Of a stretch of DNA of 64,000 nt, positions 52,746 through 64,000 are shown piece by piece. A program made the position numbers and the translations under genes. The first letter of the stretch is position 1. Each line of letters starts with the position of its first letter. The notes under the pieces were generated by a model, which searched no databases, was not told the origin of the DNA, and saw only the letters and a list, made by a program, of their open reading frames with translations. The DNA is from Fimbriiglobus sp. GTDB lineage: Bacteria; Planctomycetota; Planctomycetia; Gemmatales; Gemmataceae. The DNA lies in assembly GCA_022841795.1 (NCBI GenBank), contig JALHQU010000004.1, positions 1 through 64,000 of the forward strand, read 5' to 3'.

Positions 52746-54701
52746 ATGAGAGCCGACACGAAACCGAAGGGGACACGCGGGGCCGCTTACGTCCGCATCA
52801 GTCTTGGGGAAGACGAAGACTCTTCCGAGACGCAACGCACCGCCATCAAGGAGTGGGCCGAACGGCACGGCATCAAGATCGGGACTTGGTATCAGGACAT
52901 CGAAGGGCGGAACAGCCGACACAAAGCCGACCAACGTGAACAGTTCCAGCGAATGCTAAAAGACATTAAGGCCGGGCGGCTGGATTGGGTTGTGGTCCGC
53001 TCCCAAGACCGATTCGGCGTTGCCCACCAACACGAGTTCGGCAAGTTCGTCTGCGAGTTCATCGACCACGATTGCCAACTTTGGACGATCAAGGACGAAC
53101 TGCTTACCAGCACCGAAGAGGCCGCAATCTTCACATCCACCGTGGGCAACGTCACCAGCACCAGAGAGCAGAAGGAGAAGGGCGAACGCTCCTTAACCGG
53201 GAAGTTCAAGTACACGGCCCGTGGCGAATGGCAGGGCGGCTACGTCCCCTACGGCTACGACGTTGTTTGCCAGGATACGGCCAGCAAGGTAGAACGCTGG
53301 CGGGTTGTTATCCTCAAGATGATTCCGCTGAAGAAGATTTGGCATCGCGTCCGAATCTACCCGGACGGCACACAAGAGCGATGCGACGGCAAGCACAAGT
53401 TCCCCCGCAAGCAAGATCACGAACGCTTCATACTTGCCCCGTCCATCATCGAAGAACGGGTAACGACCGCCCAAGAAATCTTCAAACTGTTCGCGTCGGG
53501 AAGCTGGACGATTCGCGGACTTGCCCAACGGCTACAGGAGCGGAAGGTAGACCCCGTGACCGGCGAAGGGTGGTATCACACCCGGCTAAAGCCCATGCTT
53601 GCCAACCCCGTTTATTACGTCGGGGCCACGGTCTACAACAAGAACAGCCACGGCGAATTCTGCTGGCGGACTGGCGGCAAGTTCGTCATCCCGCCCCACA
53701 AGAAGGGCAAAGCCACGACGGGCCGCAAAAACGCCGAAACCGATTGGGTGTTCCCGCCGTCCACCACGGCCATCGTGGACAAGTCGATTTGGGACGAAGT
53801 GCAGACCAGGCTTAAGTCCACCAAGCCAACCATCAAGCGGGGGATACGGGATTCTCGGCTGTGGTTGGCTGGGTTGCTGGTGTGTGGTCAGTGCGGGCAG
53901 AAGATGACGGGCAACGGACAGGACGGGCCGAACTACCGATGCACCAGCTACACGAAGTTCGGGAAGCAGAACCCTTACGGCTGCAAACTTCACCGAGTAC
54001 CACAGCACCGGGTTGAACCGCTCGTCAACGAGTACCTTGACGCCATCGCCCCAGAGGTTAAGGAACTTCTCGCCACCAGGGACAACCCCGACCTACTGAC
54101 CCCGGTTCACGCGAAGCTCGCCACCAGGGAGCAGGAGCTTTGGGGCGTGTTCGCGGCCATGAAAAAGTTCTTGGACGACAAGGGCATCGTCGTCAGCACC
54201 GAGGAAGGCGAGCTTCCCACCGTCCTGGACACCTACCGCCACGAATACGCCAAAGACCAAGACCGCCTTCAAGCTGAGCTAACCGAGAAGGAAGCCGAGC
54301 TTCGGGCACTTCTGGTGAAGCTGAACAAGCTGCCGGAAGGCCCCGTCCTGGAGATGCAACGCGAGTTGATCGACCAGACCAACACCGAGGTTGCCGAATT
54401 CCGGCAGAAGATGGTTCCGCTGAACACGGAATTGGACACCGCATACGCCGACCTGGAAGAACTGGACAAGCTCTTTGAAGAGGCCAAGGAAGCCGCACCA
54501 GGGGACGACGCCAGACGGAAGGCCCTGACGCTGCGGAAGGTGGTGGAACGCATCGTCCTTCACTTTGAACACACCGAACGCCCCGTCATCGACCGCCGGA
54601 GCAAGGGCAAGACCGTAGCCGCCTCAGTGCTGACCAAAGCGGAGTTCATCCCCGTGACCGGGCAGGCTTTCACCGTGGACAACGGGCCGGTGCCAAGCTG
54701 A
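52746..54701 (+). CDS. Large serine recombinase of the element
   Basis: The 651-aa protein has an N-terminal resolvase domain with GAAYVRISLGEDEDSSETQR (nucleophile S19), a recombinase domain, the zinc ribbon CGQCGQKM..YRCTSY..YGCKL (about 378-410), and a coiled coil (about 440-580), as in large serine integrases. GAGGGG precedes the ATG. The gene crosses attR: codons after 54690 and the TGA (54699-54701) belong to host comM, ending the protein GPVPS. In the joined circle the frame would go on into 5777-5994 and give about 720 aa with an HTH tail. It is the evident integrase for the comM site. Confidence 0.95.
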   Translation: MRADTKPKGTRGAAYVRISLGEDEDSSETQRTAIKEWAERHGIKIGTWYQDIEGRNSRHKADQREQFQRMLKDIKAGRLDWVVVRSQDRFGVAHQHEFGKFVCEFIDHDCQLWTIKDELLTSTEEAAIFTSTVGNVTSTREQKEKGERSLTGKFKYTARGEWQGGYVPYGYDVVCQDTASKVERWRVVILKMIPLKKIWHRVRIYPDGTQERCDGKHKFPRKQDHERFILAPSIIEERVTTAQEIFKLFASGSWTIRGLAQRLQERKVDPVTGEGWYHTRLKPMLANPVYYVGATVYNKNSHGEFCWRTGGKFVIPPHKKGKATTGRKNAETDWVFPPSTTAIVDKSIWDEVQTRLKSTKPTIKRGIRDSRLWLAGLLVCGQCGQKMTGNGQDGPNYRCTSYTKFGKQNPYGCKLHRVPQHRVEPLVNEYLDAIAPEVKELLATRDNPDLLTPVHAKLATREQELWGVFAAMKKFLDDKGIVVSTEEGELPTVLDTYRHEYAKDQDRLQAELTEKEAELRALLVKLNKLPEGPVLEMQRELIDQTNTEVAEFRQKMVPLNTELDTAYADLEELDKLFEEAKEAAPGDDARRKALTLRKVVERIVLHFEHTERPVIDRRSKGKTVAASVLTKAEFIPVTGQAFTVDNGPVPS

Positions 54702-54897
54702 TGATGACCCGCCCCGTCGGCCGGGCGTACCCGAGGTTGGCGAGCGCCCGCTCGATGCGGTGGATGCTCTCCTTCACCGCCAGCTCGGGCAGGCCGACCA
54801 GGATGATCTTCGCCGACCCGCCGCTCACGTCCACCTCGACCTCCACCGGCACGGCGTCGATGCCGACCAGGGCGAACGTCCGCAGTTTGGCGAGCAT
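54670..54897 (-). pseudogene. comM: ComM/YifB N-terminal fragment split off by the element
   Basis: The fragment begins MLAKLRTFALVGIDAVPVEV, has IILVGLPELAVKES and ends in host sequence at RVIISLAPA (A71, 54685-54687); the four residues after that are read from the element. It is the N-terminal domain of ComM, whose ATPase part is at 4451-5776. It cannot form a working helicase alone. The reconstruction to a 510-aa ComM defines the insertion point. Confidence 0.93.
54685..54697. other. attR, right junction of the element in comM
   Basis: The element side ends near CGGGCCGG (54690) and host comM continues TGCCAAGCTGATG. By comM codon alignment with attL, the shared dinucleotides are 54686-54687, 54689-54690 and 54692-54693, with the central GG the favoured crossover. 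The recombinase stop codon is a host TGA a few bases on. Confidence 0.8.
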
Positions 54898-55030
54898 GAG
54901 CGGGGTCGGTGGGGCGGTGAACGGGTGTGCGGATCAGGGTACCGCCCCGCCCGCCGCCGGGCAAGCGGGGCAAAACGAAGAGGCGTGGCTCGTCGCCACG
55001 CCCGAAGTGCCGTGTTCGCTAACGTGCGGG

Positions 55031-55936
55031 CTACCAGTCCCCGCCGAGAACCTCACCGCCGGCCGGGGTAACCGCCGCCCAGAACGTCTCGGGCGTGATC
55101 CGCGGGGAGATGGTGCGGCAACTGCCGTCCGCCAGCGCGACGATCATGCCGCCACGATGAGGGGTGTTCGCCAAGGTGGTGTCACACTCATTCGGTAACG
55201 GGGTGCGAGACGAGGAGGCTGCTTTCGACCAGACGACGGGGGTGGTCTGGAAGGTGACGCCCGGACGGCTCGGGCGTGTCACACGCGATACAGGATCGGT
55301 CACCGGGTACACGTCATCTTGGTTACGCCCGCCGAGCAGTGAACCCCCGTCTGCGAACGTGGGCCGCCGCATGATCGGGTTCGCTTCCCGCTGGGTGTAC
55401 GAGATGTGAGTCTGACCACAAACGTAGTATTTCTCCGCGAGGAGTATCGTTTGGGTCAACCCGTCGGTGAATGTGACGGGGAGAATACCGTAGTCGGCGA
55501 AAGCTTGCGCGTTCGCTGGGTACGACAACGCGTGCCACGGAAATCCGGAAGGCGGGGTGTGCAGGTATAAACTCGGATCGGCCGGGCTCACATAGGTCGC
55601 CACGTACGGGTACGGGTCATCGGGGTCTACGGTTACGGCGCCCAGGTAGGGCAAAATGCTCGTAAATAGATAGTCGTCGAGCGCGATTGCCCAGAATTTG
55701 CCATCCTCCACATATACCCGCTTCGGCCGCCCATCAATCGACGGCAGTTTCCCCGAGTTCGCGTCAGCATACGCATGGACGGCGAGGGTCACCTGCTTTT
55801 GCTGGTTTTGGCCTTTTAGCCTGTTCGCCGCCTCACGCACCTGTTGAACGGCGGGGAGCAGCAGGCCGATGAGGATTGCCAGGATCGCCACCACCACGAG
55901 CAACTCGATCAGCGAGGCCCCTTTGCGCGCCCTCAT
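55031..55936 (-). CDS. DUF1559 pseudopilin-like protein
   Basis: The 301-aa protein starts [20 protein letters not shown], a type IV prepilin cleavage/methylation signal (cut after G6), followed by the hydrophobic helix and the planctomycete [12 protein letters not shown] motif. The body and the end ([14 protein letters not shown]) match DUF1559, a family greatly expanded in planctomycetes. It is probably exported and assembled or anchored by a type II secretion-like system. The ATG at 55936 sets the conserved N-terminus. Confidence 0.93.
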   Translation of the reverse strand: MRARKGASLIELLVVVAILAILIGLLLPAVQQVREAANRLKGQNQQKQVTLAVHAYADANSGKLPSIDGRPKRVYVEDGKFWAIALDDYLFTSILPYLGAVTVDPDDPYPYVATYVSPADPSLYLHTPPSGFPWHALSYPANAQAFADYGILPVTFTDGLTQTILLAEKYYVCGQTHISYTQREANPIMRRPTFADGGSLLGGRNQDDVYPVTDPVSRVTRPSRPGVTFQTTPVVWSKAASSSRTPLPNECDTTLANTPHRGGMIVALADGSCRTISPRITPETFWAAVTPAGGEVLGGDW

Positions 55937-55989
55937 GCTGACTCCTTTCAACGGTGAGATGTCGGGTGAACTCAGGAATGAAAGTCGAG

Positions 55990-56484
55990 TTACGGTACGG
56001 TCGGCTTCTGAGTCTTCGAACCAACCGTGGCCGTCAGGGTCGGCGGATTCGGATTCTGCTGCGTAGGCTTTTTCTTGAATTCGATCCGGAACTCGATGCG
56101 AATATCGACCGCTGGGTCGAATTGGTAGAGCGTTCCGAACTGCGAACCAGTCAGGGTCCACTTGTTCGCACCAGGCGAGTTTAAAGCAGCGTCCTCCGAA
56201 ATCGCCGGATTCCAGATCCCCTGCCCGCCGGACACCTCGACCACCAGTGTCGCTTTCGTCACCACGTACTCTTGCCCGCCTTGGGCACCGAAATCGAGCG
56301 TCCCCTTGGCCTGCGATAGTGTCGTTTTCGTGTTGTCCGTCGTCGACGTGGCGAAGGTGGGCGAGGTGTGCTTCTTCGGCATCATGATCTCGGCCCACGT
56401 CCACGTCGTACCGGACGGAACCTGACCGTAAGAGGAACCGGTCAGCAGGAGTGAGGCGACGACCGTGACGGTGAACAGGCGCAT
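55990..56484 (-). CDS. Secreted hypothetical protein
   Basis: The 164-aa protein has a signal peptide ([20 protein letters not shown], probable cleavage after SYG) and a beta-rich mature part. It lies just upstream of the DUF1559 gene in the same direction (gap about 50 nt), so the two may be made together. No family was recognised. Confidence 0.78.
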   Translation of the reverse strand: MRLFTVTVVASLLLTGSSYGQVPSGTTWTWAEIMMPKKHTSPTFATSTTDNTKTTLSQAKGTLDFGAQGGQEYVVTKATLVVEVSGGQGIWNPAISEDAALNSPGANKWTLTGSQFGTLYQFDPAVDIRIEFRIEFKKKPTQQNPNPPTLTATVGSKTQKPTVP

Positions 56485-56567
56485 GATGAGAACTCCTCGA
56501 TGTGATTAACTGTCAGCCGACTGCCACAAAATACCCCCCCTTCGTGAAGTCAATACGATAACTTGAT

Positions 56568-57752
56568 TTAATCCACAGATTTTTGCAACTCGTTTGTTTG
56601 CAATGAGATCGGCCGGCAGCAGTGGCTGCAGCAGCGGGTGGCGCGGGCGAAGGTGGGCAGGACCTCCCGCCCGCACCGCGGGCAGTCGAGCGGGTGCCGC
56701 TTCTTCGCCCTCGCCGTCGCCCGGCTGCTCACAAACACCACCCCCATCAGCACCGTGAACAGGGCCACCCACGGACCGAACTGGGCGAGGAGCATGGCCC
56801 GGTCGTCGCCGACCCGCGGGCTGAGCCACAGCTCCACCCCGGTGCGGCTGCCGGCGGCGGCATACGGGGCGGCGATCACCGCCACCGCCGCGGCCAGCGC
56901 CCAAAGCGCCCGCCGGCCGTTCCGTACCGCCGCCTGCCAGCGGGCGTCTTCCCGGTCCGTGATCTGGGCGACGGTGAACGGCCGGGCGGCGTGCGGCGGG
57001 GGCAGCGGGCGGTGCCGCGGGGCGAGGGTGGTGCGGCCGCACTTGACGCACCGGCCGGTGGCCGCGACGGTCGAGCGGTGGCCGGCGAGGACGGCCGCGC
57101 AGTGCGGGCAGGTGAGGGCGTCGTTCCGCTTCGCCCGGAAGTACAGGCTGGCCAGCACCAGCACGGCCGACACCGGCACCACCGCCGCCAGCAGGCCGAA
57201 CACGGCCACCCCGACCGGCCCCGGCAGGTCGAGCGCGCCGCTCGCCGCCGCCGCCCCGCCGCACCCGACGTAGCTGCCGAGCAGCCCGCCGATGATGACC
57301 GGCACGCCCAGCCCCTGGTGCCGCCGGTCCGCCTCCAGGAACTCCCGGAGGGTGGGCCGCGGCGGGGGCGGGGCGTCCGGGTCCGCCGGCTGGTCGTCCG
57401 GGTCGAGCAGCGCCGCCCCGCCGCAGTGCGGGCACCGGCGGGACGCGGTCACCAGCGGGATGGCGGTGGCCAGGCTCTTGCGGCAGTGCGGGCAGGCGGA
57501 GCGGGGGTCGCGGGCGGCCCACCGCCAGCGGACGACGGCCACCGGCACGAGGGGGAGGGCGATCAGCCCGGCGGCGATCAGCCCGAGGAACAGCCAGGTT
57601 TCGGAGCGGTCCAGCATCCCGTGCCAGTTCGGGTGCAGGCCCGCCCACCCGAAGCCGGACGGCACGACCGCAGCGAGAACGGCGAGAACGGCGGCCGCGC
57701 CGCGGGTCGCCCGCCGCTCGGCCGCCGCTCGGTACTCGGGGACGGGGACCAC
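56568..57752 (-). CDS. Multi-pass membrane protein with several zinc ribbons
   Basis: The 394-aa protein has alternating membrane segments (for example TWLFLGLIAAGLIALPLVPV, GVAVFGLLAAVVPVSAVLVL, FGPWVALFTVLMGVVFVSS) and four cysteine modules: ACPHCRKS..RRCPHCGG, TCPHCAAV..RCVKCGRT, and DCPRCGRE..CCSHCCRP. I chose the GTG at 57752; the longer frame upstream is shadow-like. It is probably a host membrane protein of unknown function. Confidence 0.78.
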   Translation of the reverse strand: MVPVPEYRAAAERRATRGAAAVLAVLAAVVPSGFGWAGLHPNWHGMLDRSETWLFLGLIAAGLIALPLVPVAVVRWRWAARDPRSACPHCRKSLATAIPLVTASRRCPHCGGAALLDPDDQPADPDAPPPPRPTLREFLEADRRHQGLGVPVIIGGLLGSYVGCGGAAAASGALDLPGPVGVAVFGLLAAVVPVSAVLVLASLYFRAKRNDALTCPHCAAVLAGHRSTVAATGRCVKCGRTTLAPRHRPLPPPHAARPFTVAQITDREDARWQAAVRNGRRALWALAAAVAVIAAPYAAAGSRTGVELWLSPRVGDDRAMLLAQFGPWVALFTVLMGVVFVSSRATARAKKRHPLDCPRCGREVLPTFARATRCCSHCCRPISLQTNELQKSVD

Positions 57753-57766
57753 GGGCGAATGTCGAT

Positions 57767-58270
57767 TCAGCCGATGGTGGCGAAGGCGGGGGAGGTGACC
57801 GGGTGGGGGACGGACGCGGCGTCGAACGACACGCCCGCCGCCGGCGGGTCTTGCCACACGGCCACGTCCACCCGCTTCGGGTCCAGGGCGGTCAGGGCGC
57901 GGCGTCCGGCTTCCAGGTCAGAGCGGAAGTTGGCCGGGTACTTTGACACCGCCTGGTACAAATCGTAAGCCCGGAGGGCGGCCTCGATCTCGGGGACGGT
58001 GAGGGCTGCCACCTCAATGCGTCCGGTGAACTGTCCGTCCGCTCCTTCGACCTGCGCGTAGTCGGCCGGGAACAGGTCGCGGGTGGCGGTCGCCTCTCGC
58101 ACCAGCGCGTCGCGGGTGACGACCAGTTGGCCGTTCGTGTTCGTGACCCCGGCGATCACGAAGTACGGGTTTCGGCGGGTCATGTGCAGGGTGACGCCGA
58201 CGGGCACGCCCCCTGCCGGCGTACCGTCCGCCCGGCAGGTGACGGTGAACTGGTTCGGCAGGACGGTCAT
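57767..58270 (-). CDS. Hypothetical protein, coupled pair (second gene)
   Basis: The 167-aa protein starts MTVLPNQFTVTCRADGTPAG and has a beta-rich N-terminal half and a helical AALRAYDLYQAVSKYPANFR region. The ATG overlaps the stop of the 58267-58596 gene (ATGA). No family was recognised. Confidence 0.72.
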   Translation of the reverse strand: MTVLPNQFTVTCRADGTPAGGVPVGVTLHMTRRNPYFVIAGVTNTNGQLVVTRDALVREATATRDLFPADYAQVEGADGQFTGRIEVAALTVPEIEAALRAYDLYQAVSKYPANFRSDLEAGRRALTALDPKRVDVAVWQDPPAAGVSFDAASVPHPVTSPAFATIG

Positions 58271-58596
58271 AGCGACATCCCCGTGACGGCGGTGACGAGC
58301 GGGCTGCCGGTCGTGGTGTACTCGCTGCCGGTGCCGCCCGCCACCGTGCCGTGGTGGGTGTAGGCGATCCCGGTCAGGTCCAGGTCCAGGCGGTACGCGG
58401 GCGGCGGGCCGACCCCGAACGGGTTGAGCGAACCGATCATCAGGGCCGCTTCGGCCGCGGCCGCCGACGTGTACAGGTCGGCGGTGAAGTACACCACCTT
58501 CGGCTTACCGAACCTGTCCACGTTCGGCACCCGCATCGGCGTGGACGCCGTCACGACCGCGTGTTCACCGACGGACACATAGCGGTAGAAGGCCAT
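58267..58596 (-). CDS. Hypothetical protein, coupled pair (first gene)
   Basis: The 109-aa protein begins MAFYRYVSVGEHAVVTASTP and contains KPKVVYFTADLYTSAAAAEA. Coupled by 4-nt overlap with the next gene. It lies downstream of secA in the same direction (gap 50 nt), so it may be in the secA transcript. No family was recognised. Confidence 0.72.
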   Translation of the reverse strand: MAFYRYVSVGEHAVVTASTPMRVPNVDRFGKPKVVYFTADLYTSAAAAEAALMIGSLNPFGVGPPPAYRLDLDLTGIAYTHHGTVAGGTGSEYTTTGSPLVTAVTGMSL

Positions 58597-58646
58597 GGGC
58601 GATGGCTCCGGCGTCCGGTGAATTGTACCCTACGCTCCGGCCGCGG

Positions 58647-62492
<3,846 letters not shown>

Positions 62493-62629
62493 GTGCGGGT
62501 GCCTCGGAAACCGTTCCGTGTGTGCGGATTGCGCCAGTGGGTCAATCTAAGGCGGGTGGAAAAGGGGGTCAATACGGACCGCCCCGTGGGAACGGGACGG
62601 GGAAGGGGTGGGAAATCGCTCCAAAGTTC

Positions 62630-62685
62630 GTCTTCGCCGCGACCTGCGGGAGCGCGAACCCGCTCCCGCAGGTCGCGGCGAAGAC
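62630..62685. repeat. Perfect 25-bp inverted repeat between secA and dxr
   Basis: The arms 62630-62654 and 62661-62685 are perfect reverse complements with a 6-nt loop. The left arm begins GTCTTCGCCGCGACCTGC. It lies in the divergent gap between secA and dxr, upstream of both genes, so it is not a terminator here. It is another member of the host palindrome set. Confidence 0.85.
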
Positions 62686-62715
62686 CCCGGCCGGACCTGG
62701 CACTACAATGCCCGG

Positions 62716-63903
62716 ATGACCGCCGCCGCCAGCCCGACCCCCCGCCGCGTGGCCGTCCTCGGGTCCACCGGGTCGATCGGCACCAGCACGCTGGACGTGG
62801 CCGCCGCCCTGCCGGGCCGCATCCAGGTGGCCGGACTGGTGGCGAACTCGAAGTGGGCGGACCTGGCCGAACAGTGCCGGAAGTTCCGCCCCAGGGTGGC
62901 GATCCTGACCGACAAAGCGGCATTCGACGCGGCCGACAAATCCGCCTTCCCGCCCGAAACCGCCCTACAATTCGGCGACGACGCGGTGTGCCGGCTGGCA
63001 TCGAGTCCCGACGTGGACGTGGTGCTGTCGGCGGTGGTCGGGGCGGCCGGGCTGACCGGCACGTGGGCGGCGCTGGAGGCGGGCAAGACCGTCGCCCTGG
63101 CGAACAAGGAAACGCTGGTGGTCGGCGGATCGCTCGTCACGGAACTGGCGGCGCGGCGGAACGCGAAGCTGCTGCCGGTGGATTCGGAACACTCGGCCAT
63201 CTTCCAGGCGCTGGCCGGGCACACGGCGGCGGACGTGGACCGGGTGGTGCTGACGGCCAGCGGCGGGCCGTTCCGCGGGCGAACGGCGGCGGAGTTGGAG
63301 GCGGTCACGCCGGCCGAAGCACTCAAGCACCCGACGTGGCAGATGGGGCCGAAGATCACCATCGACTCGGCCACGCTGATGAACAAGGCCTTGGAGGTGA
63401 TCGAGGCCCGCTGGCTGTTCGGGTTGCGGGCGGACCAGATCGACGTGATCGTCCACCCGGAGTCGGTCGTCCACTCGTTCGTCGAGTACGCCGACGGGTC
63501 GGTGCTGGCGCAACTGTCCCCGCCGGACATGCGGCTGCCGATCCAGTACGCCCTGACGTACCCGGACCGTGTACACGGACCGACCCGGCGGCTGAACTGG
63601 CGGGAACTGAGCCGGTTCACGTTCGAGCAGCCGGACCGCGGCACGTTCCAGTGCCTGGACCTGGGGTTCGAGGTGGCCGCCCGCGGGGGCACCTGCGGGG
63701 CGGTGCTGAACGCCGCCAACGAGGCGGCGGTGGCCCGGTTCCTGACCGGGCAGATCCGGTTCCCGGACATCGCCCGGTGCTGCCGGGCGGTGTTAGACGC
63801 GCACGATTTCGACCCCGCCCCCACCCTCGACGCGCTGCTGCGGCGAGATCGGTGGGCGCGGCAGGAGGTAGCTCGTTGGACGCCAACGCAAACCAGCCGG
63901 TAG
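62716..63903 (+). CDS. dxr: 1-deoxy-D-xylulose-5-phosphate reductoisomerase
   Basis: The 395-aa enzyme of the MEP isoprenoid pathway turns DXP into MEP using NADPH. It has VAVLGSTGSIGTSTLDV (NADPH site), ALANKETLVVGG, LPVDSEHSAIFQAL (metal and substrate ligands), TASGGPFRGR, HPTWQMGPKITIDSATLMNK and HPESVVHSFVEY. The ATG at 62716 starts the conserved domain. It overlaps the next gene. Confidence 0.97.
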   Translation: MTAAASPTPRRVAVLGSTGSIGTSTLDVAAALPGRIQVAGLVANSKWADLAEQCRKFRPRVAILTDKAAFDAADKSAFPPETALQFGDDAVCRLASSPDVDVVLSAVVGAAGLTGTWAALEAGKTVALANKETLVVGGSLVTELAARRNAKLLPVDSEHSAIFQALAGHTAADVDRVVLTASGGPFRGRTAAELEAVTPAEALKHPTWQMGPKITIDSATLMNKALEVIEARWLFGLRADQIDVIVHPESVVHSFVEYADGSVLAQLSPPDMRLPIQYALTYPDRVHGPTRRLNWRELSRFTFEQPDRGTFQCLDLGFEVAARGGTCGAVLNAANEAAVARFLTGQIRFPDIARCCRAVLDAHDFDPAPTLDALLRRDRWARQEVARWTPTQTSR

Positions 63904-64000
63904 CCCCGCCCACCCCGGCCAACAGCTTCGCCGCGTGGTTCAAGGAGAACCGCGGGCGGCTGCTCACCACGGTCATCGTCGTCGCCGTCATCCTGCGGTT
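63876..64000 (+). CDS. Start of a membrane protein, cut by window end
   Basis: The frame begins at a TTG (63876) with AGGAGG eight nt upstream, inside the dxr 3' end. It reads MDANANQPVAPPTPANSFAA, then WFKENRGRLLTTVIVVAVIL, entering a membrane helix. A site-2 protease (rseP) often follows dxr, but too little is present to decide. Confidence 0.55.
   Translation, partial: MDANANQPVAPPTPANSFAAWFKENRGRLLTTVIVVAVILR

Overview
The window looks like a high-GC planctomycete chromosome, most likely Gemmataceae. The evidence is a pseudopilin-like DUF1559 protein, a transmembrane ECF sigma factor with a long repeat-bearing C-terminus, a very long SecA (1281 aa) ending in a SEC-C zinc motif, and long perfect palindromes between and inside host genes. 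This placement is inferred from gene families, not from a marker gene.

The host backbone is positions 1-5776 and 54691-64000. The left part holds a DUF447 protein, pabB, an SDR, a DegT-type aminotransferase and the 3' part of comM (yifB). The right part holds the 5' end of comM, a DUF1559 protein, a secreted protein, a zinc-ribbon membrane protein, two small coupled genes, secA, dxr and the start of a membrane protein.

Between them lies an integrated element of 48,914 bp (5777-54690). It splits comM inside the codons for the conserved LAPADL segment. Joining the flanks restores an uninterrupted 510-aa ComM. A large serine recombinase gene sits at the right edge and runs through attR, taking its last codons and stop from host comM. 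If the two element ends are joined as in a circle, its frame does not stop. It continues into an open frame at the left edge (5777-5994) that carries a helix-turn-helix segment and overlaps a small membrane-protein gene by ATGA. The recombinase would be 651 aa when integrated and about 720 aa when circular, so integration itself would remove its C-terminal HTH tail. This is the most striking observation in the window.

Element layout, left to right. 5.8-8.0 kb: tail, small membrane protein and small mobile-element genes. 8.3-11.1 kb: transmembrane ECF sigma factor. 11.1-16.6 kb, leftward: ArdC antirestriction protein, DUF932 protein, two tandem paralogues, a RuvB-like AAA+ ATPase, an HTH protein and a tyrosine recombinase. 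16.8-23.9 kb: small and immunity-like genes (DUF3820-VOC fusion, DUF1963, HAD-like, SUKH-DUF2716). 23.9-28.4 kb: an ABC-three-component-type conflict operon (XRE regulator, DUF4297/Cap4-like nuclease, middle component, SMC-like ATPase with zinc hook). 28.5-41.6 kb: a type I restriction-modification operon (hsdM, hsdS, Abi-like, hsdR) coupled to a 1450-aa nuclease-helicase, then an Mrr-type endonuclease and a zinc-finger protein. 41.6-44.3 kb: two ParB/HTH-DNA methyltransferase fusions. 44.8-49.3 kb: hypothetical genes and a primase-like gene. 49.7-54.7 kb: hypothetical genes and the serine recombinase.

A 19-20 bp motif, AACCCGTCAAAATGCGTAG, occurs six times inside the element, always 36-59 nt before a start codon and in that gene's direction. 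No conjugation genes (relaxase, VirB4, coupling protein) were recognised. The element is therefore best described as an integrative defence and antirestriction island, not a complete ICE.
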